From Erythrobacter sp. NAP1 (lineage in GTDB: Bacteria > Pseudomonadota > Alphaproteobacteria > Sphingomonadales > Sphingomonadaceae): a stretch of 64,000 nt of DNA. The DNA is taken from the NCBI RefSeq assembly GCF_000152865.1, contig NZ_CH672390.1, forward strand, positions 2,335,468 to 2,399,467, in the 5' to 3' direction. Below, one piece after another: positions 40,104 to 47,855 of this stretch (its first letter is position 1; the number at the start of each line of letters is the position of its first letter). Under the pieces are notes generated by a model. It saw only the letters and a program-made list of their open reading frames with translations, ran no database searches and was not told the DNA's origin. Position numbers and translations under genes: made by a program.

Positions 40104-40232
40104 TTAGAAGCGGGTGTTGGTTACCGCACCGTCACGGAAGCTCGTACCGCTGCCGCCGGTGAGGTTACGTACCGAGCCGAAAACAGTCAGCTTCGGAGCC
40201 TCATACTTCACTTTTTCAGTCACTTTGGTCAT
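40104..40232 (-). CDS. Lasso peptide precursor (LasA)
   Basis: 42 residues, too short for ordinary ORF calling, 56 bases after the cyclase stop. An AGGA site precedes the ATG by about 8 bases. The leader contains Y10, P13, L15, G19 and T25 in the exact YxxPxLxxxGxxxxxT spacing bound by RRE proteins. Thr25 is the conserved penultimate leader residue, so cleavage after Gly26 leaves the core GSGTSFRDGAVTNTRF. Gly1 and Asp8 would form an 8-residue macrolactam with the tail GAVTNTRF threaded through it; bulky Arg15/Phe16 or Asn13 may lock it. The core ends in Phe, not Ser. Processing is inferred. Confidence 0.9.
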   Translation of the reverse strand: MTKVTEKVKYEAPKLTVFGSVRNLTGGSGTSFRDGAVTNTRF

Positions 40233-40288
40233 TGCAAAATCCTGTCCTGTTGCACCGCAGAGGCAGGGTTAATCCCCCTTACGTAAAT

Positions 40289-42157
40289 TTACTGATACAA
40301 AAATGCTGCGGATGCGTAAAGGCCCCAAATTTCCCACGCCCAATAATCTCCTTCCGGAGCGCTGAAATCGACGTCTAGAATGGCTTGAAGCCCATGGAGA
40401 TTACATATTTCAGCAAGTTGCGTTGAGGCGTTCGCACGGACGTAGTCAGCGAATTGCTGGTCAATCCCTGTGTTAGTGAAGTTAGCCTTATTTGTCCGCG
40501 AAACGACCTCGTCAGGCAGAATTCCGGCCATCGCCTTGCGATGAATGACCTTGGTCATTGCCCCTCTCATCTTGATGTCAATCGGTGTGCGCAGCGAAAA
40601 CTCCATGAATGCGCGAGAGAGCATCGGGTGCCGCGATTCGACCCCGATCAGTGACCGCTGTCTGCGCATAAGCTGGTGCGACAGGTCACTGAACGGCGAC
40701 GTAGCCGTGTTTCGCTTGGTCCAACCGACAGCATTGTCGGGCAATTCGGCTTCATAGCGCTCTTCCGCTTCGGACAGCGCCTCGCGCAGGTCTTGCGACA
40801 GCCAATTCATGGCCGCGTCGCTTTTTCTGCGCGCGGCGCGGAGGCGCGTTCTGATCCGCTCGCGCAACCACCGAGGCGCGAGTTCCGCACTGGTGAAACG
40901 CATTGAGCGCTTGAATGCACGCTGCCAACCGAAAGCATCGGCATCGCGGCGTAGAGCCTGCCAGTATTTCCCCCACTCCCCTCTCGCAGCGTATTCGGAA
41001 TAGTAGAGTTCGTTGCCTTGCAACCACTCGTCCCCGCCGCCGCCATTGATGAGCACTCGGGCGCCATCGGCGACCACACGCTCTTCAAGCCCCCACATCA
41101 TCGCACCATTGGAGGGAGTGGGCAGATCCATGTGGCGAGCGCCGTCTTCGGTGTACCAATCGATATCGGGATCGAACAAAGGAACTTCTGCGAGGTCACG
41201 GCCAACATGAGCGGCCACGGCCCTCGCATAGGGCAATTCAAATGCATTCCCCCCCTCTTCCGCTGCAAGCGAATACGCCGCGATGCTGGGCGCAGGGGAT
41301 TGGCCCGAGCCCTCAAGGCGATGAGCGATCGCAAAAATAGCGGATGAGTCGAGCCCGCCACTCACAGCAACGCCTACCTTGCGGTGAGAGCGCAAGGAGC
41401 GGCGAACACAATCGAACAACATCTCGCGATAATGCTCAGCGTAATCTTCGTCGCGCTTGTATCGGATTGTGACCTCGGTCGGAGGGGTCCAGTACTTCTG
41501 CCCGATCACTCGCTTCCCATCGAAGCGCAATGTATGCGCCCTCACGATCCGCTTGATTTCCTGCCAAGGGGTCGCTTCACGAAGGTACCAACGATTGGCC
41601 ATTATCTGGGCGAGATAAAGGCGATCTGGCGTCATGGCCCCCAGGCCCAGTGTTTCGCCAAGCGCAGCAAGCGTGGGGAAATCGGATGCAACGATGATTC
41701 GCCCGCCCTCGCGCCGATAGTAAAGGGGAACCGTCCCCATGTGGTCGCGAGCCGCGAAGAGCTGACCTGTAGCAAGGTCTGCCACGATCATCGCGAACTC
41801 GCCTTGCATCCTGTTCGCGCATTCATTGCCCCAAGCTTCATATGCGCGAAGGGCAAGCTCCACTTCCGAACACCCGACTAATTTTGCCCCGCCCGCCTCC
41901 AGGTCGGCTGCCAATTCGTCCGGGTTGAGCAGGTACCCATCAAACACGGCAGCCAACTTTCCGCTGTCGCAAACAAATGGCTGCACCTGAATAGTTGATT
42001 CGTCTGTGGTGTGCCGGCTTGCAGCAGCGAGTGCGATCCGCCCTGAGCGCCATGCCCCGCTTGCATCATGCGGAATGCGCGACAAGGAGCGTTTCAGCAC
42101 GGCGAGCTGATCGTCCTGCACGTCCTCGTCTGAAAAGATCCCACCGATCGCCGACAC
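40289..42157 (-). CDS. Asparagine-synthase-like lasso peptide cyclase (LasC)
   Basis: 622 residues from GTG 42157. The N-terminal glutaminase-like domain lacks the usual catalytic Cys2 (starts MSAIGGIF), so it cannot use glutamine. The synthetase domain has the ATP PPi-loop SGGLDSS (266-272). That combination is typical of lasso cyclases, which adenylate the ring Asp/Glu and join it to the core N-terminus, here Asp8 to Gly1. It is directly upstream of the precursor and divergent from the leader peptidase gene. Confidence 0.92.
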   Translation of the reverse strand: MSAIGGIFSDEDVQDDQLAVLKRSLSRIPHDASGAWRSGRIALAAASRHTTDESTIQVQPFVCDSGKLAAVFDGYLLNPDELAADLEAGGAKLVGCSEVELALRAYEAWGNECANRMQGEFAMIVADLATGQLFAARDHMGTVPLYYRREGGRIIVASDFPTLAALGETLGLGAMTPDRLYLAQIMANRWYLREATPWQEIKRIVRAHTLRFDGKRVIGQKYWTPPTEVTIRYKRDEDYAEHYREMLFDCVRRSLRSHRKVGVAVSGGLDSSAIFAIAHRLEGSGQSPAPSIAAYSLAAEEGGNAFELPYARAVAAHVGRDLAEVPLFDPDIDWYTEDGARHMDLPTPSNGAMMWGLEERVVADGARVLINGGGGDEWLQGNELYYSEYAARGEWGKYWQALRRDADAFGWQRAFKRSMRFTSAELAPRWLRERIRTRLRAARRKSDAAMNWLSQDLREALSEAEERYEAELPDNAVGWTKRNTATSPFSDLSHQLMRRQRSLIGVESRHPMLSRAFMEFSLRTPIDIKMRGAMTKVIHRKAMAGILPDEVVSRTNKANFTNTGIDQQFADYVRANASTQLAEICNLHGLQAILDVDFSAPEGDYWAWEIWGLYASAAFLYQ

Positions 42158-42264
42158 AGCTTCGCGCTCTCACCCCTTACCGCTTCGATCCCATGGCCTT
42201 GCCACTGTAGCGCTTGGCAGCGCCAGCAACCCTGTGCCAAGAGGAGCGCGGACATAGGCACATC

Positions 42265-42765
42265 ATGGAAACCGCGCAATCATCACCGGTCCCGGCGAAA
42301 GGGCAAAAGCCGACCCTGGCCGACATCGGCTGGCTTGCGAGCTATTCGGCACGCGGCCTCGGCGAGCTCTTTCGTGCCAGACTGATCTTTCGAAATTTCA
42401 AGGCAAGTGACATCCCGCTTCGCAACCGTGCGGCGGCCAATGCGGGACGGCCAACGTCAGCGTCCGGGCAGCCCGTCGAGGCGGCAACGCTCGCCCGGAT
42501 CAGATATGTGATCCCGCGGCTTTCGGATCGCCTTCCATGGCGCAGCGACTGTCTGATTCAGGCGATTGCCGCCCAGAATTGGCTGTGCTCGCTAGGCGTG
42601 CAAAGCGAAATCCAGATTGGCGTTGAAAAGCCCGAGGATGGTGAGTTCGGCGCACATGCGTGGCTCATGTCTGGAGGTGAAATCATCACCGGCGGAGATA
42701 TAGCGCAATATGACGTAATTTTATCCGAATCGCGCCTCAAGGGTGATTCGGGAACCAAAGACTAA
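42265..42765 (+). CDS. Transglutaminase-like leader peptidase (LasB2)
   Basis: 166 residues from ATG 42265. The C-terminal transglutaminase-like core shows the catalytic Cys in RSDCLIQA (Cys96), His in GAHAWL (His131) and an Asp near 145. The family cuts the leader off lasso precursors, with the RRE protein providing recognition. It is divergent from the cyclase gene, 107 bases apart, so both may share a regulated promoter region. Confidence 0.9.
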   Translation: METAQSSPVPAKGQKPTLADIGWLASYSARGLGELFRARLIFRNFKASDIPLRNRAAANAGRPTSASGQPVEAATLARIRYVIPRLSDRLPWRSDCLIQAIAAQNWLCSLGVQSEIQIGVEKPEDGEFGAHAWLMSGGEIITGGDIAQYDVILSESRLKGDSGTKD

Positions 42766-42859
42766 ATTCGGCTGTTTACCGATTAACCACGCCAAACCGC
42801 TGACAGAGCGTGATTGCACCTTCGACAAGGGCCCGTTTACCCTTTTTTCCTAGAAGGTG

Positions 42860-42888
42860 TTGTCAATCTTGCTGCACTGCACTAGTGG
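42860..42888 (+). promoter_or_regulatory. Candidate promoter ahead of the small exported protein
   Basis: TTGTCA (42860-42865), 17 bases, TAGTGG (42883-42888), upstream of the start codon at 42926. Spacing is ideal for a housekeeping sigma factor, but the -10 box is poor. The preceding short hairpin and T-run near 42828-42850 may end lasB2 transcription. Confidence 0.35.
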
Positions 42889-42925
42889 TAAATGCGTAAT
42901 GGATTCCCAAGGGGGGTTAACTTCG

Positions 42926-43201
42926 ATGAAAAAGACGATTTCTCGCGTGATGGTTTCGGCTGCTGCTGCTGGCATGGTGTTCGCACCGATTGCGGCTCAG
43001 GCTAACACCCGCGCTGCAGACAACGCTCCGGTTTACACGGCAGAGCCTGCTTCTCAGCCGGGCCTAGCCCGCGAAGCCGAAGGTGAAAATGCCCGTGGCG
43101 GAACGAGTGTTGTTCTCCTGCTTCTCGCTGCTGCTGCTGCGGTCGCAGGCATTGTCGCAGTTGTCGACAATGACGACGACGGTCAGTCGCCCGGCACCTG
43201 A
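42926..43201 (+). CDS. Small exported protein with C-terminal membrane helix
   Basis: 91 residues from ATG 42926, with a strong AAGGGGGG site. Signal peptide at the N-terminus (cleaved after AAQA), a charged middle, then a hydrophobic Ala/Val-rich helix (about 60-80) and an acidic tail DNDDDGQSPG. I recognise it as a type of small protein seen near exopolysaccharide genes in sphingomonads, but no function is known. A strong terminator follows, so it is expressed separately from the polymerase gene downstream. Confidence 0.7.
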   Translation: MKKTISRVMVSAAAAGMVFAPIAAQANTRAADNAPVYTAEPASQPGLAREAEGENARGGTSVVLLLLAAAAAVAGIVAVVDNDDDGQSPGT

Positions 43202-43246
43202 GCTTTTAGGAGCCTGACCAACTCTTGTTGGTTTTGACCAAGAATG

Positions 43247-43278
43247 AGCGCGCGGATGTTTCCGGGCGCTTTTTCTTT
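43247..43278 (+). terminator. Intrinsic terminator after the small exported protein
   Basis: Hairpin 43247-43270 (AGCGC, one mismatch, CGGA stem with TGTT loop) followed by TTTTTCTTT. A second short hairpin with T-run lies just before it (43217-43236, ACCAAC and GTTGGT). The pair should stop transcription between the small protein and the polymerase gene. Confidence 0.75.
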
Positions 43279-43340
43279 GCCTGAATTCCGTGCAAGCATG
43301 AGCGCGGAATAACCCAGTGACCGGGCGGGGCCCTCTGACG

Positions 43341-44699
43341 ATGACCAATGAGAATACGGCCGAGCGGAAGCTCCTCTGGGCAGGGCTTGCGATCCTCGCA
43401 GCGGCATTTGCCTTCGGTGGGGGCGGATCGAAATACGGATCAGCCAATCTGATCGTCCAGTTGATTGCGCTCGTAGCGCTGTCATTCCATCGAGCCGCTT
43501 TCTTCGATTTCTGGAGAACGGCTCCGCTTTCGGTGAAAGCCTTGACCGGACTGACAATTCTCCTGCCCGTCCTCCAGATCGTGCCGCTGCCTGCCTCGGT
43601 ATGGAATGCGCTTCCTGGACGCGAGCTGATGATCCAATCGTTGGAACTCGTGAACGCTAACGACTGGGCAACGTTAAGCGTTGATCCGATCCGCACTCTG
43701 CTAGCTCTCAGCGCAATCATTGCGCCCCTCGCCATTCTCACGATCGGGTGGCAAGCCCCGCGCGGAACGCTCATTACTTTGGGCTGGTTCGCGGTGGCAA
43801 TCGGACTCGTCAATCTTGCTTTAGGCGTGCCTCAGGTCCTTTCAAACAGCGAGGTGGGTGTGCTCTATCCGGAGAACCCCATGCCTGGCGTCCTGTTTGG
43901 CACGTTTGCTAATCGCAACTCGACGGGCGTTTTCTTGGTCGGGGCGCTCGCTTTCGCTGCACTTCTCCTTGTTCCTGCGCGTTTCCAACAGCTCGGTGTT
44001 TGGGCCCGGCCAGCCATTTGTGCGCTCCTCCTGCTCGCCATTCTTCTTACCCGTTCGCGCACGGCAATCGTGCTCGCAGCGATCCCCCTGGGGCTAGTTG
44101 CCATGAAATACATTCTCGCAAGGCTCGGATCAGCTGCCTCGGCGCGGGCCGCGTGGGTAGCCATCATTCCCGCCGTGCTGGTGATCGGCGCTGTCGGAAT
44201 GCTCGCCGTCACCTCGCCCGGACGCGTGGCTGAGGTGGTCGACAGGTTCGAAGGGTCGGGAACAGATGCGCGCGTTTTCATTTGGGAGGACGCTGCCTAC
44301 TCCGCTCAGCGTTATTTTCCGGTCGGCTCCGGAATGGGCACATTTGACGATGTCTTCCAGATCGACGAATCGCTTGAGAACATGACCCTGCGACGTGCGG
44401 GGCGGGCGCATAACGATTACCTTGAGGTCGCAATCGAGGCCGGTGTACCAGGGCTAGTGCTGATTGCTGCGTGGCTTGTGCTTCTGGCAGGGCTTGCATG
44501 GCGAGCGCGCAAAGCCCGCGATCGCTGGATTGCCTGGAGTGGGGGCACGTTTTTGCTCGCAGCTGCGCTTCAATCGATAACCGACTATCCGCTGCGCAAC
44601 CAATCGCTGCTCGTGTTCGGCGCGTTTGCGCTTGTGATTCTGATCCGGTTCGGGACTGATGAAGCGGGTCGACCGGCCAGGACGGAGAAGCAAGCATGA
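43341..44699 (+). CDS. O-antigen ligase / exopolysaccharide polymerase-like protein
   Basis: 452 residues from ATG 43341 (GTG 43317 is a possible earlier start). About 10 to 12 membrane helices, with the conserved O-antigen ligase loop (FPVGSGMGTFDDVFQ and GRAHNDYLEVAIEAGVPGL, about 335-385). It may polymerise repeat units or join glycan to a lipid. It follows the small exported protein and overlaps the next gene by 4 bases. The second Wzy/ligase-like protein of the locus is at 22962. Confidence 0.82.
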   Translation: MTNENTAERKLLWAGLAILAAAFAFGGGGSKYGSANLIVQLIALVALSFHRAAFFDFWRTAPLSVKALTGLTILLPVLQIVPLPASVWNALPGRELMIQSLELVNANDWATLSVDPIRTLLALSAIIAPLAILTIGWQAPRGTLITLGWFAVAIGLVNLALGVPQVLSNSEVGVLYPENPMPGVLFGTFANRNSTGVFLVGALAFAALLLVPARFQQLGVWARPAICALLLLAILLTRSRTAIVLAAIPLGLVAMKYILARLGSAASARAAWVAIIPAVLVIGAVGMLAVTSPGRVAEVVDRFEGSGTDARVFIWEDAAYSAQRYFPVGSGMGTFDDVFQIDESLENMTLRRAGRAHNDYLEVAIEAGVPGLVLIAAWLVLLAGLAWRARKARDRWIAWSGGTFLLAAALQSITDYPLRNQSLLVFGAFALVILIRFGTDEAGRPARTEKQA

Positions 44700-45415
44700 T
44701 TGCGGGGTTCATCTGGCGCGCGGCGCTTCTTGCTGTCGCTGTGCTCGCCATCGGGCTCCAGCTTGACCGGCAAACCCGGCGCACGCCCGAGCTCTCACCC
44801 AGCGTGCCTGAATTGGTTCGGTCTTCGGCCCAGAAAGGCGTAGCTGCTTTCGCGGTCGCAGGGGATGATGCCGATTACGCGCTTCAAGAGGCAGAGAGGC
44901 TGGTCAGAAGACGCCCGCTACCAGCAGAACATTTGCGAATTCTCGCGCAAGCTCAGTTCAATGCGGGGCGGCTAAGCGACAGTGCGCTGACGATCCAATA
45001 CGCAGCCCAGCGTGGATGGCGCGAGCCGTTGGCGCAGGAGAGCATGCTTCGACTTGCGCTTCAGGCAGGAGACGAAGCCGAGGCAGCTCGGCGGTTTGTT
45101 GCCCTTTTTGTGCGACGGGATACGGCCGACAGCCTGCTGGAAGAGCTCGGCTCGCAAGTGCTCGCAGAACCCGGCGGCGTGGGCCGGGAGACTTTCGCCT
45201 CCATTCTCGACGGCGCTGAACGCTGGCACAGCCAGTTCTTCACACGCGGGGTAAGAGTGCTCTCAATCGACGCATTTGCCGAAATTCTGGTTGCGTCGAT
45301 CGAAAACGGCACTGACTTCGACTGCTCAAACCTGCGAACAGCCATTGAACGTGTTGAACCACGCGACGCTGCTGCGGCTGGGCGGATCAAGACGGCGATT
45401 GACCGCCAATGCTAG
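44696..45415 (+). CDS. Hypothetical membrane-anchored protein, TPR-like
   Basis: 239 residues: one N-terminal membrane helix (about 5-22), then an all-helical region with short repeats of TPR character (HLRILAQAQFNAGRLSDSAL, LRLALQAGDEAEAARRF). No enzyme motif. Its start overlaps the stop of the polymerase gene (ATGA), so it is likely an accessory protein of that enzyme, perhaps a scaffold in the periplasm. It ends 47 bases before the cytochrome c gene. Confidence 0.6.
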   Translation: MIAGFIWRAALLAVAVLAIGLQLDRQTRRTPELSPSVPELVRSSAQKGVAAFAVAGDDADYALQEAERLVRRRPLPAEHLRILAQAQFNAGRLSDSALTIQYAAQRGWREPLAQESMLRLALQAGDEAEAARRFVALFVRRDTADSLLEELGSQVLAEPGGVGRETFASILDGAERWHSQFFTRGVRVLSIDAFAEILVASIENGTDFDCSNLRTAIERVEPRDAAAAGRIKTAIDRQC

Positions 45416-45461
45416 CGGCCGAATACTTGATCCGGCACGATTTGAACGGAGGGGCTCAATA

Positions 45462-45932
45462 ATGAGAACGATGGCTTTATCGACAATTGCCATTGCTGCG
45501 ATGACGCTGAATGCGTGCGGCCCTCCAGAGCCCGAGGGTCCTACTGAACAGATCATCGTTCGCGATCGCGGGGCGCCTGATGTTGTTGCAACAGGGACAG
45601 AGGCTCCAATTGAAGTAGGCCTGTTGACTGTCGGAAAGACGGCATTCGAAGCAAATTGCGCGATTTGCCATGCAGTCGACGTCGGCGCTTCTTCCGGCAT
45701 TGGCCCAAGCCTGAACGGCGTCGTCGGACGGCCTGCGGCATCGCTCGATGACTTTGCCTATTCGAATGCCATGCAAGCGTCCGGCATCACTTGGACGACA
45801 GGCGAGATTGATGCCTACATCGCTAACCCGACTGCTATGCTCCCCGGCACCAGCATGGCCGGCGTCATGGTTACCAATGCCCAGGATCGCAATGCAATCA
45901 CAGCGTACCTTGAAATCCTCGGCAGCGACTAA
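45462..45932 (+). CDS. Lipoprotein cytochrome c, class I
   Basis: 156 residues from ATG 45462. Lipoprotein signal with lipobox LNAC (near residue 19), one heme site CAICH (about 68-72) and a distal Met in PGTSMAG (about 130-136) that gives His/Met ligation. It should carry electrons at the outside of the membrane. No oxidase or dehydrogenase partner is next to it; the PQQ/heme alcohol dehydrogenase lies 3 kb away. Confidence 0.87.
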   Translation: MRTMALSTIAIAAMTLNACGPPEPEGPTEQIIVRDRGAPDVVATGTEAPIEVGLLTVGKTAFEANCAICHAVDVGASSGIGPSLNGVVGRPAASLDDFAYSNAMQASGITWTTGEIDAYIANPTAMLPGTSMAGVMVTNAQDRNAITAYLEILGSD

Positions 45933-46306
45933 GCAGTCGGCCGACGAAGCCCGCGTTTCAGTTCGTCACGCCAACCAGATTGCTTGATCAGATTCGCTCG
46001 TAGGGCAGCACCGGAACCACTGGCAGGTCCCCCGTATATCCGCGTTCGCAGCTTTCAGCGTTTGCTCCGGCGAGGTCCGGAGAATCGAAGTCCTGATGAT
46101 AGCGTGGATCGCGACGGACGGCTTCGGGCTATTCTGAGCGCGAGGTATGCAAAAAGGACATGAAATCAACAGAAGCGAAAGAGCCCGCAGGCAATGTGTT
46201 GAGCACCTCAAGGGCGGCTTCGGAATCAGCCAACCACGAGATCGCCGCATTAGTGCCAGAGTTCCAACGCCTTAGCGAAACATGCGCTTGGTGAGAATCG
46301 TGTAAA
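45933..46306. other. Intergenic region with a possible gene remnant
   Basis: 374 bases between cytochrome c and tRNA-Leu. On the minus strand one frame gives a protein-like stretch ending LPVVPVLPYERI (about 45990-46127), interrupted upstream by an in-frame TAG at 46129-46131 with open frame continuing beyond it. It could be a decayed gene near a tRNA, or chance. No complete gene is supported. Confidence 0.35.
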
Positions 46307-46393
<87 letters not shown>

Positions 46394-46591
46394 ACACTTT
46401 AGCGAGCAAACATCGGTGGGGCTCGCTGGGTAGGCGCGGGCCAATAGCGTTCGGCCTGTGTGCCTGTCAACGCAAACCTGCGCCTCATCGCGATGAGGTC
46501 TTGCCCCGAACGGCGGCTTGGCGCATGGGACGCGGGTTTCCAGCGCCGCCGGGGCGCTCCAACCTCACAGATGCTCCAAGGGATACGGGCA

Positions 46592-47596
46592 ATGTCCAAG
46601 ACCTCTTCGCTTTCCGATGCTCTCGTCACCGTTTTCGGCGGCAGCGGCTATCTCGGCAATTACGTCGCGCAGGCCCTGCTTGCGCGCGGTGCGCGGGTGA
46701 GGATCGCGAGCCGAAACCCGGAGAAGGCCTTCCCGCTAAAGCCGCTCGCCAACCTCGGGCAGCTTCAGTTCGCGCATTGCGACATCACCAAGGAGGAGAG
46801 CCTCAAGGCTTCGCTCCACGGGGCAACTCACGTGGTCAATCTGGTCGGTGATTTCAGCGGCAACCTCGAAGAGCTGATGGGCGAAGCGCCGGGCCGTATG
46901 GCTGCGATCGCGAGCGAGAACGGTGCGAAGGCTTTCGTCCATGTGAGCGCAATCGGCGCGGATGCCTCGTCCTCGACGGGTTATGCGCGGGGCAAGGCGC
47001 TGGGCGAAGAGCGCGTGCTCGCCGCTTTCCCGCAGGCGACCGTGCTTCGTCCTTCGATCATCTTCGGCAAGGACGACAACTTCCTCAACATGTTCGGCGG
47101 CATGATCGAAATGTTGCCCGTGCTTCCCGTCTTCGGGCCCGATGCGAAGATGCAGCTGGTCTTTGTCGATGACGTGGCCGAAGCGGTTGCGTTCTGCCTC
47201 GAAGACCCGGGCGCCCACGGCGGCGAGACCTTCGAACTTGGCGGGCCTGAGCAGCTCACCATGATGGAGATCAACGAGCGCATTGCAGCCGCGCAAGGCC
47301 GCGATCGCCGCTTCATCGCCATGTCCGATTCGATGAGCGGGTTGTTCGCTGCCCTGCCCGGTACGCCGATGAGCCGCGATCAGTGGACGCTGCTCAAGGC
47401 CGGCAATGTCGTTGCCGACGACGCGCTGACCTTCGCCGATCTAGGCATCACTCCCAAGCCGCTAGGCCTGTTCCTCGACAAGTGGATGGTGCGTTATCGC
47501 AAGTTCGGTCGCTTCGGCCTGTCGAACGAGCGCAACAAGGAGCGCGAGGCACGCGGCCTGCCGCCCGTCCCGACCGGAGCCGGTTCGAAGGTCTGA
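46592..47596 (+). CDS. Complex I NDUFA9-like / NAD(P)H-binding epimerase family protein
   Basis: 334 residues from ATG 46592 (ATG 46571 also in frame). The Rossmann motif TVFGGSGYLGNYVAQALLARG is at the N-terminus (given as VFGGSGYLGNYVAQALL), and the region VHVSAIGADASSSTGYARGKALGEERVL replaces the usual SDR Tyr-x3-Lys as Tyr-Ala-Arg-Gly-Lys. This is the atypical SDR group of NDUFA9-like proteins, common in alphaproteobacteria. A structural or assembly role in complex I is possible; no reaction is proven. Confidence 0.85.
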   Translation: MSKTSSLSDALVTVFGGSGYLGNYVAQALLARGARVRIASRNPEKAFPLKPLANLGQLQFAHCDITKEESLKASLHGATHVVNLVGDFSGNLEELMGEAPGRMAAIASENGAKAFVHVSAIGADASSSTGYARGKALGEERVLAAFPQATVLRPSIIFGKDDNFLNMFGGMIEMLPVLPVFGPDAKMQLVFVDDVAEAVAFCLEDPGAHGGETFELGGPEQLTMMEINERIAAAQGRDRRFIAMSDSMSGLFAALPGTPMSRDQWTLLKAGNVVADDALTFADLGITPKPLGLFLDKWMVRYRKFGRFGLSNERNKEREARGLPPVPTGAGSKV

Positions 47597-47779
47597 AGCC
47601 TTCTCAATTGCGGACAGGGTGGAACGCGCAAGGGGGTGGTTTGGAAAACTGCGCTCGCCCCGCAAGGCCCTGTATAATATAGAAAATCTATCAGATCGCG
47701 TTGTAGGATGTGTGACTTTCGGGTTTCGTACACCCAAAGCGCCTGCGCATAGCGGTCGATGCCGTACGGGTGCCGACGA

Positions 47780-47815
47780 TGTGAAAGAGCCGCCACGACC
47801 CTATCGCGGCGGCTC
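47780..47815 (-). terminator. Probable terminator of the dienelactone-hydrolase-like gene
   Basis: Inverted repeat with arms GAGCCGCC and GGCGGCTC around a 13-base loop, followed by TTTC on the minus strand. It lies beyond the minus-strand gene ending at 47856 and beyond the plus-strand gene ending at 47596, so it may serve both directions. Confidence 0.5.
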
Positions 47816-47855
47816 CATGTAGGAAAATGCTGCGGCCCTCAAAGACGCCCCGCGC

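Noticed and set aside
40289..42157. Asparagine synthetase for primary metabolism
   Set aside because: It lacks the catalytic Cys2 and lies next to a lasso precursor, a PqqD-like gene and a transglutaminase-like gene, so it is a lasso cyclase.
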